Source: Cypionkella sp. (GTDB lineage: Bacteria; Pseudomonadota; Alphaproteobacteria; Rhodobacterales; Rhodobacteraceae). Taken from it: a stretch of DNA of 64,000 nt. Under the pieces are notes generated by a model. That model was not told the origin of the DNA and did no database searches. It worked only from the letters and a program-made list of their open reading frames with translations. Positions within the stretch are counted from its first letter, which is position 1; each line of letters begins with the position of its first letter. Position numbers and translations under genes: made by a program. Positions 8,574 through 18,960 of this stretch are shown here, piece after piece. The stretch spans positions 62,001 through 126,000 of the forward strand of contig NZ_JAUSBA010000018.1 of NCBI RefSeq assembly GCF_030652235.1, read 5' to 3'.

Positions 8574-9847
8574 TACGCCGCCAAACGCTTGCGAATATCG
8601 TCCAGCGAGGGGGCATCCGCAACCGGACCATACAAAGCCAAAGCCGAGTCCGCCTCTGACAGTTCTCCCGCATAGCGCCGCACATCCGCCACCGTCACCG
8701 CATCAATCCGCGCCACCGCCTCATCGACCCCCGGCACCCGGTCATAAATCGCCAGCAGCCGCGCGATGCGCTCGGCACGAGACGACGGGCTTTCCAGCCC
8801 CATCAACATCCCGGCCTTGATCTGCGTCCGGGCGCGGGCCACTTCGGCCTCGGACATATCATCCGCCGCGCGCTTCAGCTCATCCACGGTGATCTGGGTC
8901 AACTGGTCGATTTCTTCCGCTGAAGTCCCGGCATAAAGCGTGATCTGCCCTGCATCCTCATAAGCGCCAGACTGCGCGAAGATTGAATAGCACAGCCCGC
9001 GTTCTTCGCGCACTTTCTGGAAAAGCCGCGAGGACATCCCGCCGCCCATCGTCATCGCATAGACCTGCGCCGTATAAACATCCGGGTGCCGATAGCCCGG
9101 CGCGTCAAACGCCATGGCGAAATGCACCTGCTCCAGATCTTTCACTTCGCGGCGTTCCGAGCCTTTGAAGGTCGCCGCTTGGAACGTGGTTGCGGGTTTG
9201 GCCTTCATGCTGCCAAACATCGCCTCGGCTTGCTTCACAATCGCATCGTGATCGACCGCGCCCGCGGCGGCCAAAATCATCTGCCCCGGCCCGTAATGCT
9301 CGGCGACAAAACCCTGCAAATCCTTGCGGCCGAACGAAGAAACCCGCTCCTCTGGCCCCAGAATCGTGCGGCCAAACGCCTGATCGGGATAAGACGCCTC
9401 TTGCAGCCAATCGAACACGATATCGTCGGGCGTATCCAACGCCTGCCCGATTTCCTGCAAGATCACATGCCGCTCTACCTCTATTTCCTTCTTGTCAAAG
9501 GCCGGGTTCAGCACAATATCACCGATCACATCCAACGCGAGGCCAACATCAGCCTGCAACACCCGCGCATAATAAGCCGTCATCTCGCGTGAGGTATAGG
9601 CGTTGATGTAACCGCCAACATCCTCAATTTCCTCGGCAATTTGTAAACTGGTGCGCCGCTTGGTGCCCTTGAACGCCATATGTTCCAGAAAATGCGCAAT
9701 GCCGTTCTGTGCGGGCTTCTCGTGCCGCCCGCCCGCCATCACCCAGATGCCAGCGCTGGCAGACAGCAGCCCCGGCATATGTTCGGTGACGATGCGGAAG
9801 CCGTTCGGTAAAGTGGTCAGGCGCAGTCCGGCAGATGCGTAGCTCAA
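8573..9847 (-). CDS. M16 family zinc peptidase (processing-peptidase type)
   Basis: 424-residue pitrilysin/mitochondrial-processing-peptidase-like protein. The inverted zinc motif HFLEHMAFKGT (HxxEH) is intact, with the downstream Glu region typical of active M16B subunits, and a glycine-rich GGGMSSRLFQKVREERGLCYSI block in the C-terminal half. The start is a TTG whose sequence overlaps the thrC stop (TTGA). Bacterial homologues are cytoplasmic or periplasmic; no signal peptide is seen here. The order thrC-M16-GNAT is consistent with a single transcript. Confidence 0.92.
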   Translation of the reverse strand: MSYASAGLRLTTLPNGFRIVTEHMPGLLSASAGIWVMAGGRHEKPAQNGIAHFLEHMAFKGTKRRTSLQIAEEIEDVGGYINAYTSREMTAYYARVLQADVGLALDVIGDIVLNPAFDKKEIEVERHVILQEIGQALDTPDDIVFDWLQEASYPDQAFGRTILGPEERVSSFGRKDLQGFVAEHYGPGQMILAAAGAVDHDAIVKQAEAMFGSMKAKPATTFQAATFKGSERREVKDLEQVHFAMAFDAPGYRHPDVYTAQVYAMTMGGGMSSRLFQKVREERGLCYSIFAQSGAYEDAGQITLYAGTSAEEIDQLTQITVDELKRAADDMSEAEVARARTQIKAGMLMGLESPSSRAERIARLLAIYDRVPGVDEAVARIDAVTVADVRRYAGELSEADSALALYGPVADAPSLDDIRKRLAA

Positions 9848-11229
9848 CGGGCAATCCTTTCGCGGATCAGGGTCTGCAAAGCGCCCAGATCATTCGGCAC
9901 ACGCGTGACACGTTCCGGGCGCGCGAACAAGTCCGCCATGCGTGGCGGCAATGCCGGACGGGTTCCCATCGCAGCTTCCACGGCATCGGGAAACTTCGCC
10001 GGATGTGCTGTGGCAAGGGTGATCATCGGCGCATCGCCCAAATGTTCCTCGGCCACCTTGACGCCCACCGCCGAATGCGGGCACAAAATCTCGCCCGTTT
10101 CCGCAAAGATCCGCTGCATAGTCGCCGTGGTTTCGGCTTCCGAACACCGCCCCGAAGCAAACGTCTCACGCAGCATCCCCATCGCGCCTTGGCTGATGTG
10201 GAAACCGCCCGCCTTCAATTCGTCCATCAGCACCGAAACCGCCGTCCCATCGCGCCCGTAGGCGTCAAACAACGCCCGCTCAAAGTTCGAGCTGACCTGA
10301 ATATCCATCGAAGGCGAAATCGTCGGCGTCACCCCGTTCTGCACATAATCTCCGGTCTTCATTGCCCGATCCAGAATGTCATTCTGATTGGTTGCGATCA
10401 CCAGTTGCTCAATCGGTAACCCCATTTTCCGCGCAATATAGCCCGCGAAAATGTCGCCAAAGTTGCCCGTCGGCACGGTGAAACTCACGCTGCGCTCGGG
10501 CGCGCCCAAAGCCACCGCCGCGTAGAAATAATACACCACCTGCGCCAACACCCGCGCCCAGTTGATCGAGTTCACCCCCGCCAACCGCACGCCATCGCGG
10601 AAGGCGAAATCGTTGAACATATCCTTCACGCGGGCTTGGCAATCGTCAAAATCGCCATCCATCGCCAAAGCATAAACGTTGGCCTCAGACGGCGTGGTCA
10701 TCTGACGGCGTTGCACATCCGACACCCGGCCATGCGGATACAGGATAAACAGATCGACATTGGCCAGACCCCGAAACGCCTCCATCGCCGCCGATCCAGT
10801 ATCGCCGCTCGTCGCCCCGACAATGGTGACCCGCTCGCCCGTCTTCGCCAATGCCGCCTGCATCATCTGCCCGATCAACTGCATGGCGAAGTCTTTGAAC
10901 GCCAAGGTCGGGCCGTGAAACAGCTCTAGCAGGAAATGGTTCGGCCCCAATTGCACCAAAGGCGCGCGCGCGGCGTGGCCAAAACCCGCGTAAGCCTTGG
11001 CAATCAACCCCTTGAATTCGGCATCGGTAAAGGTCGAACCAAGATAGGGCCGCATCACCCGGAACGCGATCTCTTCATAGGATTGGCCCGCCATCGCCGC
11101 GATTTCGGCCTTGGACAAAGCCGGCACCACTTCCGGCACATAAAGCCCGCCATCGCGCGCCAGCCCGGTCATCATCGCTTCGCTAAACGTCAAAACCGGG
11201 GCCTGTCCCCGCGTCGAAATATACCGCAT
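9844..11229 (-). CDS. thrC: Threonine synthase
   Basis: 461-residue PLP enzyme converting O-phosphohomoserine to threonine. The N-terminal MRYISTRGQAPVLTFSEAMM and the PLP-lysine region HGPTLAFKDFAMQ fit the long (E. coli/yeast-like) ThrC group, as does GATSGDTGSAAMEAF. Its stop overlaps the M16 peptidase TTG start. It begins 9 bp after the SURF1 stop, so it may be read through from the cytochrome oxidase operon upstream. Confidence 0.96.
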   Translation of the reverse strand: MRYISTRGQAPVLTFSEAMMTGLARDGGLYVPEVVPALSKAEIAAMAGQSYEEIAFRVMRPYLGSTFTDAEFKGLIAKAYAGFGHAARAPLVQLGPNHFLLELFHGPTLAFKDFAMQLIGQMMQAALAKTGERVTIVGATSGDTGSAAMEAFRGLANVDLFILYPHGRVSDVQRRQMTTPSEANVYALAMDGDFDDCQARVKDMFNDFAFRDGVRLAGVNSINWARVLAQVVYYFYAAVALGAPERSVSFTVPTGNFGDIFAGYIARKMGLPIEQLVIATNQNDILDRAMKTGDYVQNGVTPTISPSMDIQVSSNFERALFDAYGRDGTAVSVLMDELKAGGFHISQGAMGMLRETFASGRCSEAETTATMQRIFAETGEILCPHSAVGVKVAEEHLGDAPMITLATAHPAKFPDAVEAAMGTRPALPPRMADLFARPERVTRVPNDLGALQTLIRERIAR

Positions 11230-11238
11230 CGTCTTCCC

Positions 11239-11907
11239 CTAAACCTGCCGCCGGATGCGCCACACCAGCCCTGCCGTCATCACCGCCCACACCAAGGCCA
11301 GCGAAAACCAAGTAATGGCATAACCCCAATGGTCATTGGGAATAGACGAAGTATCCACCGGCATCGCCTCGATCCCGTCACCGGTTGGCAAACGCGCGAC
11401 AATAAATGTCGGCTCTGTGTGCAAAACCGCCGCCATCGCCACCGCATCACGCGCAAACCACATCCCGGTCTTGGCATCGGGCGGCGGGGTGTATTGATTG
11501 GAATCACGCGGCCACATCAGATTGCCCTGCACGGTCAAATCCGTGACATGCAGTTTTTTATGCTTTTCCTCATCCGGCAAAAACCCGCGATCCACCAGCA
11601 AGCGTCGCCCATCTGCCATCTGCAAAACCGAGATCACCTGCACGCCCGCCCCCACCATCGGCTGGCCGGACAGCACATACAATGTCTCGCCCGTAAACCG
11701 CCCCGCCGCCACAACCGGGCGATAGCGGTCGCGCTCAGGGTCCAACACCGCCGGCACCACCACCGCAGGTTCAGAAATCCCCGCCGTCATCTCATCCAGT
11801 TGCGCGCGCTTTTCATACATGCGCGACACCTGCCAAAGGCCAAGGCTGCACAAAAACCCCACGCCAGCCAAACCCAGCAGCAGCGCCGATATCAGACGGA
11901 ATTTCAT
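11239..11907 (-). CDS. SURF1 family cytochrome oxidase assembly protein
   Basis: 222-residue membrane protein of the SURF1/Shy1 family, which assists haem insertion into cytochrome oxidase subunit I. It has an N-terminal transmembrane segment, the LGLWQVSRMYEKRAQL motif, a periplasmic domain with RGFLPDEEK, and a C-terminal transmembrane segment preceded by NDHWGYAITWFSLA. I start at MKFRLISALL (11907), six codons after the ORF-track ATG. It follows ctaE on the same strand behind a hairpin, so part of the oxidase transcript may end before it. Confidence 0.92.
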   Translation of the reverse strand: MKFRLISALLLGLAGVGFLCSLGLWQVSRMYEKRAQLDEMTAGISEPAVVVPAVLDPERDRYRPVVAAGRFTGETLYVLSGQPMVGAGVQVISVLQMADGRRLLVDRGFLPDEEKHKKLHVTDLTVQGNLMWPRDSNQYTPPPDAKTGMWFARDAVAMAAVLHTEPTFIVARLPTGDGIEAMPVDTSSIPNDHWGYAITWFSLALVWAVMTAGLVWRIRRQV

Positions 11908-11923
11908 GCCCAAACCCTGAAAC

Positions 11924-11952
11924 ACAAAGCGCGGGCCACATCGGGCCCGCGC
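11924..11952 (-). terminator. Hairpin between ctaE and SURF1
   Basis: On the minus strand GCGCGGGCC-CGATGT-GGCCCGCGC forms a 9-bp perfect stem followed by TTTGTGTTT. This looks like an intrinsic terminator or attenuator after ctaE that would lower expression of SURF1 and thrC relative to the structural oxidase genes. Confidence 0.6.
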
Positions 11953-11973
11953 GCTGATCTTATTGCCGTTAAA

Positions 11974-12780
11974 TTAAGCGCTGCCCCAGATATAGATAGA
12001 GGCGAACAGGAACAACCAGACCACATCGACGAAGTGCCAGTACCAAGCCGCAGCTTCAAAGCCGACATGCTGTTCCTGCGTGAAATGGCCCTTGTAGGTA
12101 CGGATCAGGCAGACCGTCAAAAAGATCGTGCCGATCACCACATGGAAGCCATGAAACCCGGTCGCCATGAAGAACGACGCGCCATAGATATTGCCCGCAA
12201 AGCCAAACGCCGCGTGGCTATATTCATAGGCCTGAAAGAACGTGAACAACACGCCCAGCAGCACCGCCAGAATCAAGCCTTGCTTCATCGCCGCGCGGTT
12301 GTTGTTCTCATGCACCAAAGCATGGTGCGCCCAAGTCGCGGCACAGCCCGAGCACAGCAAAATCAGCGTGTTGATCAGCGGCAGATGCCACGGGTCGAAC
12401 ATCACGATGCCTTCGGGCGGCCAAACACCATCGACCAGCGGGCTCATCGGCCCCATCGGATACATCGCGTGTTTGAAGAACGTCCAGAACCACGCCGAAA
12501 AGAACATCACTTCCGACATGATGAACAGGATAAAGCCATAGCGCAGGCCGATCCGCACCACCGGGGTGTGATCGCCGGTCTGGCCCTCATGCACCACTTC
12601 CGACCACCATGCATACATGACGTAAAGCACCAGCGCCAAGCCGATCAGCCCCATCCACGGGCCAGAGCCATGCATCCACAGCACGAAGCCGAACAGCATG
12701 ATGAACGAGCCAAGGGAACCGGCAAATGGCCAGATCGACGGCGGCAGGATATGATAGTCGTGGTTCTTGGCGTGGGCCAT
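11974..12780 (-). CDS. ctaE: Cytochrome c oxidase subunit III
   Basis: 268-residue integral membrane subunit III of the aa3-type oxidase. It starts [23 protein letters not shown] and has about seven hydrophobic segments, including [13 protein letters not shown] and the closing [20 protein letters not shown]. It is the last structural gene of the cta block, 28 bp downstream of ctaG. Subunit I (ctaD) is not in the window, as is usual when cta genes are split in this group. Confidence 0.97.
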   Translation of the reverse strand: MAHAKNHDYHILPPSIWPFAGSLGSFIMLFGFVLWMHGSGPWMGLIGLALVLYVMYAWWSEVVHEGQTGDHTPVVRIGLRYGFILFIMSEVMFFSAWFWTFFKHAMYPMGPMSPLVDGVWPPEGIVMFDPWHLPLINTLILLCSGCAATWAHHALVHENNNRAAMKQGLILAVLLGVLFTFFQAYEYSHAAFGFAGNIYGASFFMATGFHGFHVVIGTIFLTVCLIRTYKGHFTQEQHVGFEAAAWYWHFVDVVWLFLFASIYIWGSA

Positions 12781-12808
12781 GTTTGGGTTCCCTCGGTTTT
12801 TCTTGTCT

Positions 12809-13408
12809 TTATTCTATAAGCTTGACGGGCGTCTCGGCAAGAGCGGGGGCAACCGTATTGGCAGCCTGCTTTTGCGGAATATCGGCAACGTGAAAGGTGT
12901 AAGACAGCGTGATCTCTTTGATCAGGCTGGCTTCCGGATCTTTCACAATCGACGGATCGACGTAAAAGCTGACGGGCATCTGCACCCGTTCACCGGGTTG
13001 CAAAATCTGCTCGGTGAAGCAAAAACACTCAATCTTGGTGAAATAGCCGCCCGACTGATCCGGCGTGACGTTATAGCTGGCCTGCCCGCCTACCGCTTTG
13101 TCGGTCGGGTTATAGGCCTCATAGAACGCAAGCCCGGTCTCGCCGATCCGAATGGTCATCGAGGGCTGCACTGCGCGGAATTCCCACGGCATCCCGGCTT
13201 CGAGAGAGGCGTCAAAGCGGATTTTCACGGTTTGCTCTAGCACTTCATCGGCACCTGTTGCCGCGACCGACGTGGTGCCCGCATAGCCCGTCACCCGGCA
13301 GAACCAGTTGTAAAACGGCACCGCCGCGAAGGACAAAGACAGCATCACCACTGCGACCCCAGCCAACATGGCGGCGGTTTTCTTTTGTGCAGCGACAGAC
13401 TTGCTCAT
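12809..13408 (-). CDS. ctaG: Cytochrome c oxidase assembly protein CtaG (Cox11)
   Basis: 199-residue copper chaperone that delivers copper to the CuB centre of subunit I. A single N-terminal transmembrane anchor is followed by the periplasmic domain with the copper-binding [10 protein letters not shown] (CFCF) motif, [15 protein letters not shown] at the start of the domain and MPVSFYVDP near the end. Overlaps the upstream 78-residue ORF by four bases. Confidence 0.95.
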   Translation of the reverse strand: MSKSVAAQKKTAAMLAGVAVVMLSLSFAAVPFYNWFCRVTGYAGTTSVAATGADEVLEQTVKIRFDASLEAGMPWEFRAVQPSMTIRIGETGLAFYEAYNPTDKAVGGQASYNVTPDQSGGYFTKIECFCFTEQILQPGERVQMPVSFYVDPSIVKDPEASLIKEITLSYTFHVADIPQKQAANTVAPALAETPVKLIE

Positions 13409-13637
13409 GGGCTCACCGCCCCAGTCGCAGGCGCGGGCGCAGGCAATTCCGGCGCAATCGGCACGGTCGATCCCAGCATCCCCGGCGCGTCATTGGCATG
13501 GCCCAGATCGCCATTGGTCACTTTCACCACGGTCAGCGCGAACACCAAGGCGACAAAGCAGACCAACGTCAGCCCAACGCCCAGATTGCGCGAAAATCGC
13601 CTGCGGTGAATCTCATGTTCAGGAGCCGGAAACGCCA

Positions 13638-13641
<4 letters not shown>
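13405..13641 (-). CDS. Small single-span membrane protein between ctaB and ctaG
   Basis: 78-residue protein with one transmembrane segment (LGVGLTLVCFVALVFALTVV) preceded by a positively charged stretch and followed by a Pro/Ala-rich tail. It overlaps both ctaB (4 bp) and ctaG (4 bp), so it is co-translated with the haem and copper assembly factors. Its place matches the small unnamed ORF between the haem O synthase and Cox11 genes in the Paracoccus oxidase operon (from memory). No enzymatic motif; an accessory role in oxidase assembly is inferred only. Confidence 0.8.
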
Positions 13642-14570
<929 letters not shown>

Positions 14571-14638
14571 AACGTCCTGGCTTTCTGGTCTAACGCAGGC
14601 CCCCAAAACCGGAGGCCCGCCGTGCCGTCACTGGGATC

Positions 14639-15583
14639 TTAGTTTGCCGCGAGCCGGATATTACCCGTGGTCGTCGCCTGCGCGATCCACGCATCATACG
14701 CCGCTTGGCTGACCACTTTCACCGTGATCGGCATATAGGCATGATCCTTGCCGCACAGCGTGGTGCACTGACCAAAGTAAATGCCCTCACGGTCAGCCTT
14801 GAACCACAACTGGCCCAAACGACCGGGAACCGCCGATTGCATCACACCAAAGGCGGGCATCGCCCAAGCGTGGATCACATCCGCGCCCGTCACCTGTATC
14901 ACCACGGTTTTGTCGACCGGGATCACCACGGCGTTGTCGGTGGCCAGCAGGAAATCTTCTTTCTTGTAGCCGTAATACGCCAGCTTCTTCACCGCGACGT
15001 CGCTCATCACTTGCGCCGTAGACATCGGCTGATCATCACCCCAGCCCGCCGCCTCATCGTCAATCTTCATCGCGCCATCAATGCGGAAGGCGTCAAACTT
15101 CAGCGTATCCGTCTCACCGACCTTCACATCCGGGTATTCATAGGACCAGTACCACTGGTTGCCCGTCGCCTTGATGGTGATGTCCGCAACCGGAATTTCC
15201 TGCTGGGCGAACAGAGCTGGCAATGAAAACGAGCCGATGAACACCAGAATCAGGATCGGAATGATCGTCCATGCCACTTCCAACGGCGAATTGTGGGTGA
15301 AAGTTGCAGGCACCGGGTTCCGCTTCCGGCTGAACCGGAACATGATGTAAATCAGCAGCACCGTCACAAACGCCACGATCAGCGTAATGATGACCAAGAT
15401 CATATGATCCAGCCATTGCAGATCACGGGCGATGTTGGTCGCCGCTGGCTGATGCTCGGTGCCATATGGTACCGGAGCCCCCACGGTTTCCAAAGCCTGG
15501 GCCAAAGCGAAGCTAGGCTGCATAAGCAGACCAAGGCTGGCAGCCGCAACAGCGTTGAAAGTGGACTTAAGACGCATGTTCAT
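14639..15583 (-). CDS. ctaC: Cytochrome c oxidase subunit II
   Basis: 314-residue CuA-bearing subunit II. It has a signal-like N-terminus (LGLLMQPSFALAQA), two transmembrane helices, and a periplasmic cupredoxin domain with the aromatic GNQWYWSYEYPD cluster and the His ligand in VIHAWAMPAFGV. The CuA loop reads QCTTLCGKDHAYMPI: both Cys, the His and the Met are present, but the usual Glu of CSELC is Thr. Start ATG 15583 follows GGGAA; a second ATG lies six bases on. The track start at 15772 is too long. First gene of the cta operon. Confidence 0.95.
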   Translation of the reverse strand: MNMRLKSTFNAVAAASLGLLMQPSFALAQALETVGAPVPYGTEHQPAATNIARDLQWLDHMILVIITLIVAFVTVLLIYIMFRFSRKRNPVPATFTHNSPLEVAWTIIPILILVFIGSFSLPALFAQQEIPVADITIKATGNQWYWSYEYPDVKVGETDTLKFDAFRIDGAMKIDDEAAGWGDDQPMSTAQVMSDVAVKKLAYYGYKKEDFLLATDNAVVIPVDKTVVIQVTGADVIHAWAMPAFGVMQSAVPGRLGQLWFKADREGIYFGQCTTLCGKDHAYMPITVKVVSQAAYDAWIAQATTTGNIRLAAN

Positions 15584-15719
15584 TTCCCGTATCCAAGGGC
15601 AGCTTTCATGCCGCCTTTTTGACCGTGCCCAAACAGGGGGCAGAATCCCGTTATCTCTGGTTCGTGAAACCATATTACCCGCTTCCCGACAAGAGTAAGC
15701 TGCGGCAAAACCGCACCAC

Positions 15720-15733
15720 TTGATCAAGATCAA
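15720..15733. promoter_or_regulatory. FNR-type box between ctaC and tldD
   Basis: TTGATCAAGATCAA is a perfect match to the FNR/Anr/FnrL consensus TTGAT-N4-ATCAA. It lies in the 289-bp divergent gap, about 140 bp from both the ctaC and tldD starts, so either or both could be controlled by oxygen status. For ctaC a repressing role under anaerobiosis would make sense, but that is inference. Confidence 0.65.
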
Positions 15734-15872
15734 AGCAAAAACCCCACGCAAGACCGCTGGCAATCGTGGCACTGCGCACTAGGAAACGCCCAAACCCGCC
15801 TTGTGATACCCCGGTCCGCCGCCTAAGTTCTCTTCAACCGGGCCACATCGCGCCCCGAAAGGCCCTGTCCTG

Positions 15873-17306
15873 ATGTCCACCGCATCCACTGACGCCCCGT
15901 TCCGCCCGTTTGAAACGCATTTAGAGGAAGCCACCGCCCTCGCCACCCTGCGCGCCGCCACCGCTGGTGCCGATGACGGCGAGCTGTTTTTTGAGCGTCG
16001 CCGTTCCGAAGCCATCGTGCTGGATGACGGCCGCATCAAGACCGCCAGCTACGACGCCTCCGAAGGTTTTGGGCTGCGCGCCGTGCGCGGTGAGGTCGCA
16101 GGCTATGCCCATTCCACCGAAATCTCCGAATCCGCGCTGAAACGCGCAAGTGAAACCGCCCGCCTTGCCGTAGGCGATGGCGGCGGTACCTTGGCCGATG
16201 CCCCCAAACGCACCAACATCAAACTGTACAGCGACGCCGATCCGATGGCCGACGCGGTGTTCGCGGTGAAAATCGACCTGCTGAAAGAGATTGACGCCTA
16301 TGCCCGCGCGCTTGACCCCCGCGTGGTGCAAGTCTCGGCCACCATCGCCGCGGGCCTGCAAGAGGTTGAAATCCTGCGCCCCGAAGGTCTGCGCTATACC
16401 GACGTGCGGCCGATGGCGCGGATGAACGTCTCGGTGATCATCGAAGCCAATGGCAAACGCGAACAAGGCGGCACGGGGGGCGGTGGCCGCTATGGCCTTG
16501 CAGGTCTGATGGAGCCAAGCCACTGGCAACCCATGCTGAAAGAAGCCCTGCGCATCGCGCTGGTGAACCTAGACGCCGTCCCCGCCCCTGCTGGCATGAT
16601 GGATGTGGTGCTTGGCCCCGGCTGGCCGGGTATTTTGCTGCACGAAGCCATCGGCCACGGGTTGGAAGGCGATTTCAACCGCAAGAAAACCAGCGCTTTT
16701 GCAGGCCTGATGGGCCAAATGATCGCCGCTCCCGGTGTCACGGTGCTGGACGATGGCACCATCCCCAACCGTCGCGGCTCAATCTCGGTCGATGACGAAG
16801 GCACGCCGTCGCAGAAAAACACCCTGATCGAAGACGGTCGTCTTGTCGGCTTCATGCAAGATCGCCAAAACGCCCGGCTGATGGGGGTTGCCGCCACCGG
16901 AAACGGTCGCCGCGAAAGCTACGCCCATATCCCAATGCCCCGCATGACCAACACCTATATGCTGTCGGGCAAAGACGATCCGGCAGGCATCGTGGCGTCG
17001 CTCAAAGACGGCATCTACGCGGTCGGCTTCGGCGGCGGCCAAGTTGACATCACCAACGGTAAATTCGTGTTCAGTTGCACCGAAGCCTACCGCGTCCGCA
17101 ACGGCGTGATCGGCGAAGCGGTGAAAGGGGCCACCCTGATCGGCGACGGCGCCACCGCTCTTAAGCAAATCCGCGCCATCGGCAACGATCTGAAACTCGA
17201 CCCCGGCATTGGCAACTGCGGCAAGGCCGGCCAATGGGTGCCCGTCGGCGTCGGCCAACCCACCCTGCTGATCGGCGGTCTCACGGTCGGCGGCTCGCAA
17301 ACCTAA
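15873..17306 (+). CDS. tldD: Metalloprotease TldD
   Basis: 477-residue subunit of the TldD/TldE peptidase, which in other bacteria matures microcins and removes unstructured peptides. The catalytic zinc motif LLHEAIGHGLEGDFNRK (HExxxH) is intact. The C-terminal FVFSCTEAYRVRNGVIGEAVKGATLIGDG region is typical of TldD rather than TldE. Divergent from ctaC; no tldE in the window. Confidence 0.95.
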   Translation: MSTASTDAPFRPFETHLEEATALATLRAATAGADDGELFFERRRSEAIVLDDGRIKTASYDASEGFGLRAVRGEVAGYAHSTEISESALKRASETARLAVGDGGGTLADAPKRTNIKLYSDADPMADAVFAVKIDLLKEIDAYARALDPRVVQVSATIAAGLQEVEILRPEGLRYTDVRPMARMNVSVIIEANGKREQGGTGGGGRYGLAGLMEPSHWQPMLKEALRIALVNLDAVPAPAGMMDVVLGPGWPGILLHEAIGHGLEGDFNRKKTSAFAGLMGQMIAAPGVTVLDDGTIPNRRGSISVDDEGTPSQKNTLIEDGRLVGFMQDRQNARLMGVAATGNGRRESYAHIPMPRMTNTYMLSGKDDPAGIVASLKDGIYAVGFGGGQVDITNGKFVFSCTEAYRVRNGVIGEAVKGATLIGDGATALKQIRAIGNDLKLDPGIGNCGKAGQWVPVGVGQPTLLIGGLTVGGSQT

Positions 17307-17416
17307 GACGGCCTGCAGCACGATGTTCAACGCGAAAATCGTGGCCCGGACCAAGCGCTCCACACATCCGGCAGGCCGCAGCACCCGGCCTGCCGAATCG
17401 AGAACCACCCCAAGAT

Positions 17417-17453
17417 TTGCTCTTTTGGAAATACTCCCGTGCGGAGCACTCCC
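17417..17453 (+). terminator. 3'-end repeat element, copy A2
   Basis: TTGCTCTTTTGGAAATACTC then CCGTGCGGAGCACTCCC. Same design as copy A1 at 2484, differing at only a few bases, with both changes in the hairpin part (CGTGCGG, GAGCACTC) keeping pairing. It is 110 bp after the tldD stop, in sense orientation. Confidence 0.6.
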
Positions 17454-17507
17454 GCCGCCGTATCCAAAACAACGGCCCAGACCCCGCAGACCCGCCCCAC
17501 CAGACCA

Positions 17508-17532
17508 CGATTTTCGGCCTGTCCGAAAATCG
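17508..17532. terminator. Hairpin in the tldD/aminotransferase gap
   Basis: CGATTTTCGG-CCTGT-CCGAAAATCG, a 10-bp perfect stem with a 5-base loop in a convergent gap. It could stop transcription from both sides, although there is no clear U-run. Confidence 0.5.
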
Positions 17533-17715
17533 CCTTGCCTGCGGACTCGCTTGTCCAGATCAGAAATCTGGCGCAACGCTCAGCTTCGGCTGGGGGCTTA
17601 AGCAGGTAACCACTACATATAGTATGTATCCGCCCAAATAGCCTGAGTTAACCACAACTCACTCCCAGCTGGGAACAAAATCGCGCCGCCGCAAGCCCCC
17701 CATCACCTCATCCCT

Positions 17716-18837
17716 TCACAAAACCGCCTCGACCCCGCGCCGCAACCGCGCCACGGTGGCCGCAACATCCGCCAGCTTGTCCAAGCCAAACAGCCCCAGA
17801 CGGAAGGTGCGAAACGCCTCTCCCTCGCCCACCTGCAACGGCACGCCGGCAGCAATCTGCATCCCCAAAGCGCGGAACTTCGCGCCGTTCTGCACCGCCG
17901 GATCCTCGGTGAAACTCACGACAACCCCCGGCGCCTGAAACCCCGCCGCCGCCACCGACGCCACACCCTTTTCAGCCAGCAGCCCGCGCACCGCCGTCCC
18001 CAATTCCCACTGCGCGGCCTTGGCGACATCAAACCCCATCGCCTTCGTCTCCAACATCGCGTCTCTGAACCCCACGATCGCATCTGTCGGCATCGTGGCA
18101 TGATAGGCATGCCCACCGCCTTCATAAGCCGCCATGATGCTGCGCCATTTCTTCAAATCCAGCGCGAAACTGTTCGACGTGGTCTCGGTCAACCGGGCTT
18201 CCGCAAGCGCGCTCATCACCACGATCCCCACCGCAGGCGAGGCCGACCAGCCCTTCTGCGGCGCGGAAATCAGCACATCCACGCCAGTCGCAGCCATATC
18301 CACCCAAACGCAGCCCGACGCGATGCAATCCAGCACCATCAGCGCGCCCACCTCATGCGCCGCCTCTGCCACCGCCGCGATATAGTCGTCCGGCAGAATG
18401 ATCCCCGACGAGGTCTCCACATGCGGCGCAAACACCGCATCGGGCTTCGTCTCGCGGATCTTCGCACAAACTTCCTCGACCGGCGGTGGCGCAAAGGCCG
18501 CCTGCGCGCCATTTCCGCTCGCCCGCGCCATCACCACCACAGGCTCGGCAAACCCGCCCACCTCAAAAATCTGGCTCCAGCGATAGGAAAACCAGCCATT
18601 GCGGATGATCAAAGCCGAGCCTTGCCCGAACTGCCGCGCCACCGACTCCATCGCATAAGTGCCACCACCCGGCACCAAAGCCACCGCCGCGCCGCTGTAA
18701 ACCTCACGCAGCAGCCCCGAGACCTCACGCATCACGCCCTGAAACTTCGCCGACATGTGGTTCAAAGACCGATCGGTGAACACCACCGAGAATTCTTCCA
18801 AACCATCGGGATCAACATAAGCATGTGGCAGTTTCAT
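17716..18837 (-). CDS. Class-V aminotransferase
   Basis: 373-residue PLP enzyme of the alanine-glyoxylate/serine-pyruvate aminotransferase group. The N-terminal glycine-rich ALVPGGGTYAMESVARQF, the acidic VLDCIASGCVWVDM and the Schiff-base lysine segment ISAPQKGWSASPAVG are all present, so it is probably active. Likely acts on small amino acids with glyoxylate or pyruvate; the exact donor is not readable. It stands alone, divergent from nothing and 123 bp from the Lrp pair, whose products might regulate it. Confidence 0.88.
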   Translation of the reverse strand: MKLPHAYVDPDGLEEFSVVFTDRSLNHMSAKFQGVMREVSGLLREVYSGAAVALVPGGGTYAMESVARQFGQGSALIIRNGWFSYRWSQIFEVGGFAEPVVVMARASGNGAQAAFAPPPVEEVCAKIRETKPDAVFAPHVETSSGIILPDDYIAAVAEAAHEVGALMVLDCIASGCVWVDMAATGVDVLISAPQKGWSASPAVGIVVMSALAEARLTETTSNSFALDLKKWRSIMAAYEGGGHAYHATMPTDAIVGFRDAMLETKAMGFDVAKAAQWELGTAVRGLLAEKGVASVAAAGFQAPGVVVSFTEDPAVQNGAKFRALGMQIAAGVPLQVGEGEAFRTFRLGLFGLDKLADVAATVARLRRGVEAVL

Positions 18838-18960
18838 CGCAGCACTCCTTGCAAAGCTTTGCCCGCAATCTAACGCTAATTTCCGTCAATGCCGCGTGAA
18901 AACCGACACCTCCGTCGTGCTTTTCGCAGAAGACTGCTTTCGAAAAATCCTGAAAGTCTG

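Larger units (their letters stand above)
17307..17715. other. 409-bp convergent gap after tldD
   Basis: No credible gene. It holds the 3'-end element A2 (17417-17453), a 10-bp hairpin at 17508-17532, a small CCAGAT/ATCTGG stem near 17552, and an AT-rich stretch around 17613-17630. Confidence 0.6.

Noticed and set aside
10936-12819. 627-residue plus-strand ORF
   Set aside because: Antisense to thrC, SURF1 and ctaE; His/Arg/Pro-rich composition typical of a GC-rich shadow frame.
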